A DNA stretch of 9,510 bases. It comes from Actinomycetota bacterium (lineage in GTDB: Bacteria; Actinomycetota; Actinomycetes; Nanopelagicales; Nanopelagicaceae). Under the pieces are notes generated by a model. That model saw only the letters and a program-made list of their open reading frames with translations. It was not told the origin of the DNA and ran no database searches. The stretch spans positions 1 to 9,510 of the forward strand of contig RGOY01000042.1 of NCBI GenBank assembly GCA_010028225.1. The letters are read 5' to 3'. Both the position numbers and the translations under genes were made by a program. Positions 1 through 6,604 of this stretch are shown piece after piece. Each line of letters begins with the position of its first letter. The first letter of the stretch is position 1.

Positions 1-200
1 GATGAGTAGAAACGCCACCCACCAGCAACTTCGTTCAGTTGAAACCCCCTGCCTTCCGAAACGTAGTCGCTACGCATCTCGCGCAAGACGCGATCGACTT
101 CCTCGAAGGGAACTTCGAGTATCTGGGCGAAAACTTGGGCCGACACCGGCTCCTCTGAAACCATCAAAATGGCTTCAATGGCACTCCTTATCTCATTCAT
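1..200 (-). CDS. scpB: Segregation and condensation protein B, ScpB (N-terminal 66 residues, cut by window edge)
   Basis: ScpB is the winged-helix kleisin-binding subunit of the bacterial SMC-ScpA-ScpB condensin, which compacts and helps segregate the chromosome. The gene lies on the minus strand and only its start is present; the reading frame is open to base 1. The translation begins MNEIRSAIEAILMVSEEPVS and continues with QVFAQILEVPFEEV and then GFQLNEVAGGWRFYS near the edge. This matches the first winged-helix of ScpB proteins: an IEA-LLMVSEEPVS helix, a helix-turn-helix, and a wing ending in GWRFYT. The ATG at 198-200 lies inside the last codons of scpA, giving an 8-base overlap, the usual scpA-scpB arrangement. 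No strong Shine-Dalgarno is visible, which suits translational coupling. Function is confident from family and context; the C-terminal half cannot be assessed. Confidence 0.93.
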   Translation of the reverse strand, partial: MNEIRSAIEAILMVSEEPVSAQVFAQILEVPFEEVDRVLREMRSDYVSEGRGFQLNEVAGGWRFYS

Positions 201-1044
201 TATCAGAACCCGGCCCATCAGCAGGTTCTACGGCTCGATCAAACTCATCAGAAATGTGGACCGTGGCTCTCTCGTCGCCTATCCATTCAATCGTCAAATC
301 GCCAAGCGCGATCAGCTGTTGGAATCGAATTACACCCTCGCGAAAAAGCTCCAACAGGGCTAAGAAACGTGCGATGACGACCAGATGCGACGGTGCGTCC
401 GCGGCAATTGTCCTAAATGTCACAATTTTGGAAGCCTTAATCCTGGGAATCATCTTCTGACCTTCCTCAGCCACGGAGACCAGAGGCAAATGCAAGTGCG
501 ACGTTGAAAAATTTAGCTCTTCACGGGGAGACAAGGCTCTTTCAGCTAACGCCGCAAAACGATCAGGCGAAAGGCCGAGTACAACTTCTGGAAGCAACTC
601 CGCTAAATGGGGTTCCAGCGAGACCACCCTGGGGAACGACCTTTCAGCGTCAACTATTTTCTCTTCTAGCAAGCTGGCTATCTGCTTGAAGGCCCTGTAC
701 TGCAGGAGCCGTGCGAAGAGAAGGTCGCGCGCTTCCAGCAATGCCAGATCTGCTTCGTCGTCTATTTCTCCGCTGGGTAGTAGTCGAGCAGCTTTGAGAT
801 CAAGAAGTGTCGCCGCTACAACGAGAAATTCCGTTGCTTTCTCTAAATCCCAACCCTCACCCTCTCGTTCAAGGTTACGGATATATCCAATAAATTCGTC
901 AGTCACCGTCGCCAACGCCACCTCGGTGACATCCATTTTGTGCTTCGCGATTAGCTGCAACAGCAAGTCGAAGGGGCCGTCAAAATTCTCTAAACGGACG
1001 TGGAAACCAGGAATGAGTGAATCTGGCGCAGTAGCAACGTCCAT
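193..1044 (-). CDS. scpA: Segregation and condensation protein A, ScpA (kleisin)
   Basis: ScpA is the kleisin that bridges the two heads of the SMC dimer and binds ScpB, forming the condensin ring in the nucleoid. The 283-residue product is of normal length. Residues 15-60 hold the family signature (FHVRLENFDGPFDLLLQLI, then HKMDVTEVALATVTDEFIGYI), the N-terminal domain that contacts the SMC neck. Residues 70-135 are helical and leucine-rich (FLVVAATLLDLKAARLLP), and residues 225-255 form the C-terminal winged helix (RFLALLELFREGVIRFQQL, then ALGDLTIEW) that contacts the SMC cap. The ATG at 1042-1044 has an AGG eight to ten bases upstream. Upstream the gene is divergent from parA, so its promoter must lie within or just beyond the short gap; downstream it overlaps scpB by 8 bases. 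Nothing in the protein looks damaged. Confidence 0.97.
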   Translation of the reverse strand: MDVATAPDSLIPGFHVRLENFDGPFDLLLQLIAKHKMDVTEVALATVTDEFIGYIRNLEREGEGWDLEKATEFLVVAATLLDLKAARLLPSGEIDDEADLALLEARDLLFARLLQYRAFKQIASLLEEKIVDAERSFPRVVSLEPHLAELLPEVVLGLSPDRFAALAERALSPREELNFSTSHLHLPLVSVAEEGQKMIPRIKASKIVTFRTIAADAPSHLVVIARFLALLELFREGVIRFQQLIALGDLTIEWIGDERATVHISDEFDRAVEPADGPGSDNE

Positions 1045-1072
1045 GGCATTAACCTACTTCAGATGTTGCGCC

Positions 1073-1101
1073 TTGCATGGAAGGGGCGACACCAATAGGC
1101 T
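1073..1101 (+). promoter_or_regulatory. Possible parA promoter (-35 TTGCAT, 17-base spacer, -10 TAGGCT)
   Basis: A TTGCAT at 1073-1078 and a TAGGCT at 1096-1101 are separated by 17 bases, a sigma70-like layout with a TANNNT type -10 box often seen in actinobacteria. Initiation would fall near 1108, just before an AGAGAGG (1116-1122) and a TTG codon at 1131 in the parA frame. The pair is weak (about half of the consensus -35 bases match), and it would start inside the longest parA reading frame, so it is only consistent with the shorter parA start. Pattern match only. Confidence 0.22.
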
Positions 1102-2057
1102 TCGAGAAAGTTGTTAGAGAGGTATCTCGATTGAGTGCTAAATCGACTTTCCAAGACGATGATGTGACCACCACTTCTTTGGTCTTAGGTAAGAAAGCCC
1201 GAAGTTTCAAAGAGCCCGCTCCCCTTTCATCGCACGGAAACGCAACCATTATTTCCGTAGTCAATCAAAAGGGTGGTGTTGGCAAGACGACAACAACAAT
1301 CAATCTTGGCGCAGCATTAGCTGAACTAGGCAGACGTGTCCTCTTGGTCGATTTTGATCCGCAGCATTCTCTTTCTGTTGGGCTCGGGGTATCAACAAGA
1401 AATCTGGAAGGTTCTATCTACAACTTGATGCTTGATGAGTCGACAAAGATCGAAGATTTTTTGCTTAAAACAAATGTTCCAGGGATGGACATGATTCCAA
1501 GCCACGAAGATCTTGCTGCCGCTGAAGGCGCACTTGTTTCGGTTATTGCCCGCGAGAAGGTTTTGAAACGAGTTCTTGACTCAGTTTCGGACTACTACGA
1601 CGTGATTTTGATCGACTGCCAACCATCTCTAGGCCTTCTTACTATTAACGCGTTGACTGCTTCCAAGTACGTCATAGTCCCGCTTGAGTGTGAATACTTC
1701 GCTTTACGCGGTGTCGCCCTTCTCGTGGACATCATCGGGAAAGTTCAGAAGAACACAAACCCAGATCTAGAGATGTTAGGAATTCTTCCCACTCTTTACG
1801 ATCGTAAGACGGTCCATAGTCGAGAAGTACTTGAAAGAATTCTGGAAGCATTTCCTGAGAAGGTCTTCGACACAATCATTTCACGAACCGTTCGATTCCC
1901 AGAGACAACGGTGGCCGGTGAGCCGATAACGACCTTTGCAAGCAGCTCATCGGGCGCATCTGCTTATCGACGATTGGCGCGCGAAATTATTTCTATGGGG
2001 GTCGCAAGAGATTCCCACACTTCTAACCAATCAATCGCAAGCGCAGGAGGAATCTGA
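1077..2057 (+). CDS. parA: ParA/Soj-family chromosome partitioning ATPase
   Basis: Members of this family are deviant Walker A ATPases that dimerise on nonspecific DNA and move or position DNA cargo with a site-specific DNA-binding partner. Residues 57-93 show the family core: VVNQKGGVGKTTTT (deviant Walker A, signature lysine in KGG), then LGAALAELGRRVLLVDFDPQ (Walker A'). Walker B is VILIDCQPSLG near residues 176-186, with the actinobacterial stretch PLECEYFALRGVALL after it and RFPETTVAGEPITTFAS towards the C-terminus. This closely fits the second chromosomal ParA that sits beside scpA/scpB in actinobacteria, not the ParA of the oriC parAB operon. The ATG at 1077 (326 residues) has no ribosome binding site; a TTG at 1131 (308 residues) follows AGAGAGG by eight bases and is a good alternative start. 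The first 50 residues are variable in the family and do not decide it. The gene is divergent from scpA and coupled to the next gene by a TGATG overlap. Confidence 0.93.
   Translation: MEGATPIGFEKVVREVSRLSAKSTFQDDDVTTTSLVLGKKARSFKEPAPLSSHGNATIISVVNQKGGVGKTTTTINLGAALAELGRRVLLVDFDPQHSLSVGLGVSTRNLEGSIYNLMLDESTKIEDFLLKTNVPGMDMIPSHEDLAAAEGALVSVIAREKVLKRVLDSVSDYYDVILIDCQPSLGLLTINALTASKYVIVPLECEYFALRGVALLVDIIGKVQKNTNPDLEMLGILPTLYDRKTVHSREVLERILEAFPEKVFDTIISRTVRFPETTVAGEPITTFASSSSGASAYRRLAREIISMGVARDSHTSNQSIASAGGI
1116..1122 (+). promoter_or_regulatory. Candidate Shine-Dalgarno supporting a TTG start of parA at 1131
   Basis: AGAGAGG lies eight bases before the in-frame TTG at 1131-1133. The upstream ATG at 1077 is preceded only by a pyrimidine-mixed stretch without a purine-rich site. 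If this site is used, ParA loses 18 poorly conserved residues and the scpA-parA gap grows from 32 to 86 bases, leaving room for two divergent promoters. Confidence 0.4.
2045..2050 (+). promoter_or_regulatory. Consensus ribosome binding site of the ribbon-helix-helix gene
   Basis: AGGAGG at the end of parA is six bases before the ATG at 2057. It is the clearest Shine-Dalgarno in the window. Together with the TGATG stop/start overlap it implies that the partner protein is translated efficiently and in step with ParA. Confidence 0.75.
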
Positions 2058-2455
2058 TGAGTCGCCGAGTAACACTTCCTGGGGCGGATGAGCTCTTTCG
2101 TAAAACAACTCTGGCGGCGGTTCCTTCGGTGGAGGGTGAAGAAGCTCCGGTAGAGACAGCACAACCAACAGTTAAAAATGCGAAGACTAAGGGAGTTCGA
2201 ACAACTGCAAGACGCAAACCCAACAATCTCGATCGCGTTCCATCCGGGCGTGAACGACATGATGAGAAGATAACGGTTTATCTATCTCCCGATGAGTTGT
2301 TCGATCTTGAGCAAGCGCGACTTCTACTGCGTGGAGATCTTGGACTAGCCGTCGATCGCGGGCGAATTGTTCGAGAATCTCTCGCGATAATTATTGCTGA
2401 TCTTGAGAGTAAGGGCGATCAGAGCATTATTGCGCGACGTTTGCGCGGACGTTAA
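2057..2455 (+). CDS. Ribbon-helix-helix DNA-binding protein, probable partner of ParA
   Basis: The product has 132 residues in three parts. Residues 1-16 (SRRVTLPGADELFR) form a short basic motif. Residues 20-68 are low-complexity and likely disordered, with basic patches (RTTARRKP, SGRERHDE). Residues 71-119 look like a ribbon-helix-helix fold: strand KITVYLS, helix PDELFDLEQARLLL, a turn with a loop rich in glycine, then helix RGRIVRESLAIIIADLES; the tail is basic (IIARRLRGR). Ribbon-helix-helix proteins bind DNA as dimers through the strand. From memory, small proteins with the same DEKITVY and VDRGRIVRE segments follow the scpAB-linked ParA in Streptomyces and relatives; this has not been checked by search. 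With its start overlapping the parA stop, the simplest reading is a centromere-binding partner, as in type Ib ParA/ParG-like systems, with the N-terminal arginines possibly stimulating the ATPase. A plain transcriptional regulator is the alternative. Convergent with xerD, 13 bases away. Confidence 0.82.
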   Translation: MSRRVTLPGADELFRKTTLAAVPSVEGEEAPVETAQPTVKNAKTKGVRTTARRKPNNLDRVPSGRERHDEKITVYLSPDELFDLEQARLLLRGDLGLAVDRGRIVRESLAIIIADLESKGDQSIIARRLRGR

Positions 2456-2457
2456 GC

Positions 2458-2477
2458 GTTCGCTTTATCTAGCGAGC
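2458..2477. terminator. Weak hairpin between convergent genes
   Basis: A 7-pair stem (GTTCGCT with AGCGAGC, one G-U pair in the plus-sense RNA) with a six-base loop lies between the stop codons of the ribbon-helix-helix gene and xerD and overlaps the xerD stop. The position suits a bidirectional terminator, but there is no U tract on either side, so support is mainly positional. Confidence 0.25.
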
Positions 2478-3266
2478 CCTTGGGTGGCTTTCGGTAAAAA
2501 CTTCTCGTAGGGCATCCCCTGTAACCATGGTGTAAATCTGAGTTGTCGTAACGCTAGCGTGTCCTAGAAGCTCTTGGACGGATCGGACATCGGCACCGTT
2601 TTGTAACAAATGGGTAGCAAACGAATGCCTGAGTTGATGTGGCGATACGGTTTCTGAAAGCCCGGCTCGCTTGGAAGCCTCCTTTAGAAGATGCCAAATA
2701 CCTTGGCGGGTCAGCCTTCGCCCATGGTGATTGAGGAAGAGTGCAGGGTTGCTTCTATCTTTGCTCAGGTGAGGTCGAGCTCTCACAAGATAGTTCTCCA
2801 TCGCGACGACAGCATAAGCCCCCACCGGAACTAGTCGTTCTTTTGAACCTTTACCGATGACTCTCACAAATCGCGAAGTGGAAGTTTCTTCATTTCCGCG
2901 GAAATCCACGAGATTTAAGCCCACCGCCTCGCTCACACGGATTCCTGCTGAGTAAAAAAGTTCAAGAATCGCCCGATCACGAATACCAGCAACATCATCC
3001 TGGCAACTCTCGACAAGACTGATTACCGTTTCCAAAGAGCTACGAAGCGAACTGATAATTCTTGTTATCGATGCCACAGACAAGTTGGATTGATGAAGTT
3101 TTTTGAGGAAACGCGAAAAGGAGTCTTCGTCAAGAAATGATTCGCTATCGAAAAATTTCTGCAGGTCTGATCTATAAGCGAGCAGCGAGTTCGGGCTAAG
3201 ACCTCGCTCGACTTGGAGGTGGTTGAGGAATCTCTCCGCGCTCTCAGGAAGGCTACTCATCTCCAT
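2469..3266 (-). CDS. xerD: Tyrosine recombinase XerD, with a short interdomain region
   Basis: XerD with XerC resolves chromosome dimers at dif before cell division, activated by FtsK. All catalytic residues of the tyrosine recombinase family are visible: R110 (SAGIRVSEAVGL), the lysine of GKGSKERLVP, H210 and R213 (SPHQLRHSFATHLLQ), H236 (LLGHASV) and the nucleophile Y245 (TTTQIYT). The C-terminus (ESHPRAR) is also typical of XerD. The N-terminal SAM-like domain starts normally (FLNHLQVERGLSPNSLLAYRSDL). The odd point is length: 265 residues against roughly 300. Aligned by eye to E. coli XerD, about 32 residues are missing after SSLRS near residue 76, where the last core-binding helix should finish and the linker with its LPK motif should follow; the frame then resumes at SLETVISLVE. 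The frame is intact, so this is a deletion, not a frameshift. The start overlaps pyrG by 14 bases; an ATG two codons later (overlap of 8) is equally possible. Confidence 0.9.
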   Translation of the reverse strand: MEMSSLPESAERFLNHLQVERGLSPNSLLAYRSDLQKFFDSESFLDEDSFSRFLKKLHQSNLSVASITRIISSLRSSLETVISLVESCQDDVAGIRDRAILELFYSAGIRVSEAVGLNLVDFRGNEETSTSRFVRVIGKGSKERLVPVGAYAVVAMENYLVRARPHLSKDRSNPALFLNHHGRRLTRQGIWHLLKEASKRAGLSETVSPHQLRHSFATHLLQNGADVRSVQELLGHASVTTTQIYTMVTGDALREVFTESHPRAR

Positions 3267-4929
3267 TTCGCCTCAAAGCAGCAGCAATAAGACCGGCAAA
3301 AAGCGGGTGTGGCCTGGTTGGTCGCGATTTGAATTCTGGATGAGCTTGAGTGCCGACATAGAACGGGTGCTTAGCACTATCCATCTCAACGAATTCAACA
3401 AGTTGAGCATCTGGCGATAAACCTGAAAACTGAAGTCCAGTTTCGCCAATCGCCTCTCGGTACCGGTTGTTCACTTCATAGCGGTGGCGGTGTCTTTCGC
3501 TAATACGAAGCGATCCATAACATTTGGCTACAACGGAATTCTCTGTTAGGACAGCGTCATAAGCCCCTAATCTCATGGTCGCACCCATGTCACCTTCTCC
3601 AGCAACAATTGCTCTCTGATCAAGCATTGTGCTTATGACTGGATGGGGAGTTTCAAGGTCGAACTCAGAAGAGTTGGCATCCTTCAAACCAGCGACATTT
3701 CGTGCAATCTCGATAACCATGCACTGTAGGCCTAGACAGAGACCCAATGTAGGAATTCCTTTTTCACGAGCATATTTCAATGCCCCTAGTTTGCCTTCAA
3801 TACCTCGAACACCGAACCCACCCGGGACACAGATCGCATCCACATCCTTAAGCGCACCTGATGCGCCGGATTCGGTAACACAATCGTCACTTACTACCCA
3901 TTTGATCTCGACTTTTACTCGATGAGCAAATCCCCCCGCACGCAACGCCTCCGTGACCGAGAGATAGGCATCGGGAAGATCTACATACTTGCCTACCAAC
4001 GCAACCTTCACGCTCTGTTTTGGGTTGTGAACCCGCTCTAAGAGCTCGTCCCATTCTGCCCAATCAACGTCCCGGAAGGGCATGCCAAGTCTCCTTACGA
4101 CGTAAGCATCCAAACCTTCTCGATGAAGGACCTTGGGGATATCGTAAATAGAGGGCGCATCAACTGCTGCTACAACTGCTTCTTGATCAACATCGCACAT
4201 CGAAGAAATCTTTCGTTTCACACTCTCAGGAATAGCTCGATCGGAGCGAATAACAATGGCATCAGGAGTGATACCGATACTTCGAAGTGCGGATACAGAG
4301 TGTTGGGTCGGTTTTGTTTTCAACTCTCCAGAGGGGCCGATATAAGGCACAAGGGAAACATGGAGATAGAAAACATTCTCGCGACCCACTTCTTGGCGTA
4401 TCTGTCTCGCTGCTTCCAGAAAAGGAAGTGACTCGATATCGCCAACCGTCCCCCCAATTTCGGTAATGACAACGTCAATGCCAGCTCCATCGAGTGCAAG
4501 CATCCTTGATTTGATTTCGTTGGTTATATGTGGAATTACTTGGACTGTATCACCGAGGTACTCCCCGCGTCGTTCCTTGGCAATCACGCGCGAATACACC
4601 TGTCCGGTTGTGACATTCGCAGAACCGTGCAGATTATTGTCAAGGAATCGCTCATAGTGGCCGATATCTAAATCCGTCTCCGCGCCATCTTCAGTTACAA
4701 AGACTTCACCGTGCTGGAACGGATTCATAGTTCCTGGATCCACATTGATATACGGGTCAAGTTTTTGCATTGTGACTTTCAAGCCTCGAGCACGAAGTAA
4801 TCGACCCAACGATGACGCGGTCAGCCCCTTGCCTAAACTTGAGGCGACTCCACCGGTAACAAAAATATGCTTGGTCACGTGAGCATTCACGGAAAAGAAA
4901 CTTATCACCTTCTCCGTGAATTCACTCAA
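3253..4929 (-). CDS. pyrG: CTP synthase (glutamine-hydrolysing)
   Basis: PyrG makes CTP from UTP, ATP and glutamine in the cytoplasm, the last step of de novo pyrimidine nucleotide synthesis. The amidoligase domain occupies roughly residues 18-290, with GGVASSLGKGLTASSLG (phosphate-binding loop), DPYINVDPGTMNPFQHGEVF, DGAETDLDIGHYERF and VITEIGGTVGDIES (magnesium ligands). The class I glutamine amidotransferase domain follows from about 306, with the oxyanion loop PGGFGVRGIEGK, nucleophile C398 (GLCLGLQC) and catalytic H530/E532 (AHPEFKSRP). The longest frame (558 residues) begins with TTG at 4929, one base after the recN stop, without a visible ribosome binding site. An in-frame GTG at 4878 would start exactly at the conserved TKHIFVTGG and give 541 residues; mycobacterial homologues carry a short extension, so the start is undecided. 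Co-transcription with recN and xerD is likely. No damage seen. Confidence 0.97.
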   Translation of the reverse strand: MSEFTEKVISFFSVNAHVTKHIFVTGGVASSLGKGLTASSLGRLLRARGLKVTMQKLDPYINVDPGTMNPFQHGEVFVTEDGAETDLDIGHYERFLDNNLHGSANVTTGQVYSRVIAKERRGEYLGDTVQVIPHITNEIKSRMLALDGAGIDVVITEIGGTVGDIESLPFLEAARQIRQEVGRENVFYLHVSLVPYIGPSGELKTKPTQHSVSALRSIGITPDAIVIRSDRAIPESVKRKISSMCDVDQEAVVAAVDAPSIYDIPKVLHREGLDAYVVRRLGMPFRDVDWAEWDELLERVHNPKQSVKVALVGKYVDLPDAYLSVTEALRAGGFAHRVKVEIKWVVSDDCVTESGASGALKDVDAICVPGGFGVRGIEGKLGALKYAREKGIPTLGLCLGLQCMVIEIARNVAGLKDANSSEFDLETPHPVISTMLDQRAIVAGEGDMGATMRLGAYDAVLTENSVVAKCYGSLRISERHRHRYEVNNRYREAIGETGLQFSGLSPDAQLVEFVEMDSAKHPFYVGTQAHPEFKSRPTRPHPLFAGLIAAALRRNGDE

Positions 4930-4930
4930 T

Positions 4931-6604
4931 TCAAAGTGAGGAGGCGTGTTCTAGAAGAGAACGGGCGTGGACGAGCGCCGCTTTATTCTCAACTTCGCCG
5001 GAAAGCATTCTGGCAACCTCTCGAACTCTCACATCGCCTTTAACCTTCTGAACCGAAGATTGAACGAAGTCGCCATCCGCGCTTTTTGTGATGACGTAAT
5101 GATGCTGAGCCCATACTGCTACTTGAGGTAGATGGGTCACCACAATTATTTGGTGGTTTTCCGACAATTTTGCAAGACGCTCACCGACTACATTAGCGGT
5201 TTCTCCTCCTATCCCAGTATCAACTTCATCGAAAATGATCGCGAATAATTCGCCTCGGGAAACGAGTGCAAGCTCAATCGCTAACATGAGGCGAGATAAC
5301 TCGCCGCCGCTTATTCCCTTGTTTAAAGGAAGTGGCGTAATGCTCTGATGCGATGCGAACTTAAATGTGACCTCATCCAAACCCTCCAAGGGAAAGTCTT
5401 CAGGCTTTGCCACATTCACAGTGCTAATGTCGATTGAGAATGTTGCTCCGGCCAAGCCCAGCCCTGCGAGCTCATCGCAAATTTTCTCTTCAATTCTATT
5501 TGCGGACATCTTTCTAAGTTTGGATACGCTTTCTCCTACCTTCATTAATTCATCAAAAAACTCCCTCAGTTCTTTCTCCATCTCGATAAGGCGTTCATCT
5601 CCACCTTCAATATTTGCCAGCAGTTGATCGACTGAGTCTGCATAATCGATAAGCGACTGAATCTGTTCATCAAGAGATGAACCGCTAGCCGTAAGATCAG
5701 AATTCTTCTTGACGAAAGCCAATATGGCTGCCTTTCGCTCCCTGAGCCGGTCCAGCTCCCCCGGTTCACTAGTGAGATCACTCAGAAGACGGGAGATTTC
5801 ACTGCGTAGATCGTTCAGTTCGCTCTTTGCGGAAGATAGACGGTTCGAAAGGAGGTTTACGGTCTCGTTCTCTTGATCAAGCTGGTGAAGTGCTCTGTGA
5901 GCCTGAGAAACCGAGGAAATCGCGCCACCTTCTTCATCATCGAGTGCATTCAATGCGCCAGAGAGTGCCTGCTGCCACTGCTCGAGTGAATCAAGCTGTT
6001 CGATACGTGACTGCATAATCGCATACTCGTCTGGTTTTAAAGCGATTCTCTTAACGATCTGACTGAGGCGGTTTCTGAGTTCGAGGACACCATGACGAAG
6101 GTTTTCGCAGCTCTTTCGTAGTTCTTCTTCCGATTGATCAATCAGTTTTCGCTGATAAACATTCGAGAGAAGCTTCTGATTACTGCCTTGCCCATGAATG
6201 GCATAGAACTCTGAGGCAAACTTCGCTACAACTCCAGCCGTGGCAACAGCACCACCCACTCCAGCACGATTTTTTCCGTCTCGCGAAACTGATCGGCTGA
6301 TGACGAGCTCACCTTGATCCATCTCTGGATCTTGTTCAGCGATTAGGTGATCAAGAGTCTCTGACGGGTTACCTTCAAGATGCAAAATCGCTGAAACAGA
6401 TAATTTGTCTGCACCTGATCGAATGAAGTCTGAGTCTGCCTTCTCGCCTGCCAAAAGTCCTAAAGCGGTCAAAATCATCGTTTTTCCCGCACCGGTTTCG
6501 CCTGTTAAAACGTTGAAGCCATCACCAAGTTCAATAGATGTGGCTGCGATAACTCCGAGATTTGAAATCGTAATCTGGCGGATCGAACGCTTGCTATTTT
6601 CCAC
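4931..6604 (-). CDS. recN: DNA repair protein RecN
   Basis: RecN is an SMC-like ATPase recruited to double-strand breaks, where it helps RecA-dependent repair. From the chosen start the protein has 557 residues, normal for the family. The N-terminal half of the ATPase has QITISNLGVIAATSIELG and Walker A GETGAGKT (residues 35-42). The middle (about 130-370) is helical and rich in charged residues and leucine, interpreted as the antiparallel coiled coil. The C-terminal half has the ABC signature ISGGELSRLMLAIELAL, Walker B AIIFDEVDTGIGGETA and the switch histidine in IIVVTHLPQVA. The start is the GTG at 6602-6604: it has GAGG six bases upstream, and the conserved N-terminus begins a few residues later. 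Starting further upstream would add 29 residues unlike RecN and a 98-base overlap with nadK. With GTG the overlap with nadK is 11 bases; pyrG follows after one base. Confidence 0.96.
   Translation of the reverse strand: MENSKRSIRQITISNLGVIAATSIELGDGFNVLTGETGAGKTMILTALGLLAGEKADSDFIRSGADKLSVSAILHLEGNPSETLDHLIAEQDPEMDQGELVISRSVSRDGKNRAGVGGAVATAGVVAKFASEFYAIHGQGSNQKLLSNVYQRKLIDQSEEELRKSCENLRHGVLELRNRLSQIVKRIALKPDEYAIMQSRIEQLDSLEQWQQALSGALNALDDEEGGAISSVSQAHRALHQLDQENETVNLLSNRLSSAKSELNDLRSEISRLLSDLTSEPGELDRLRERKAAILAFVKKNSDLTASGSSLDEQIQSLIDYADSVDQLLANIEGGDERLIEMEKELREFFDELMKVGESVSKLRKMSANRIEEKICDELAGLGLAGATFSIDISTVNVAKPEDFPLEGLDEVTFKFASHQSITPLPLNKGISGGELSRLMLAIELALVSRGELFAIIFDEVDTGIGGETANVVGERLAKLSENHQIIVVTHLPQVAVWAQHHYVITKSADGDFVQSSVQKVKGDVRVREVARMLSGEVENKAALVHARSLLEHASSL

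Noticed and set aside
504..1117. Plus-strand open frames across scpA
   Set aside because: They are antisense to a well-conserved ScpA, resemble no protein family, and have serine/arginine-rich shadow composition.
1049..1264. A 71-residue minus-strand frame between scpA and parA
   Set aside because: It is antisense to the start of parA, ends just before scpA and has no recognisable features; the plus-strand frame contains the Walker A motif immediately after.
1045..2468. A parS site for ParB near parA
   Set aside because: Read for the palindrome TGTTTCACGTGAAACA and close variants; none was seen in or around the parA unit, in line with a non-ParB partner.
4123..4431. A 102-residue plus-strand frame inside pyrG
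   Set aside because: Antisense to the conserved amidoligase core of CTP synthase, with no recognisable domain.
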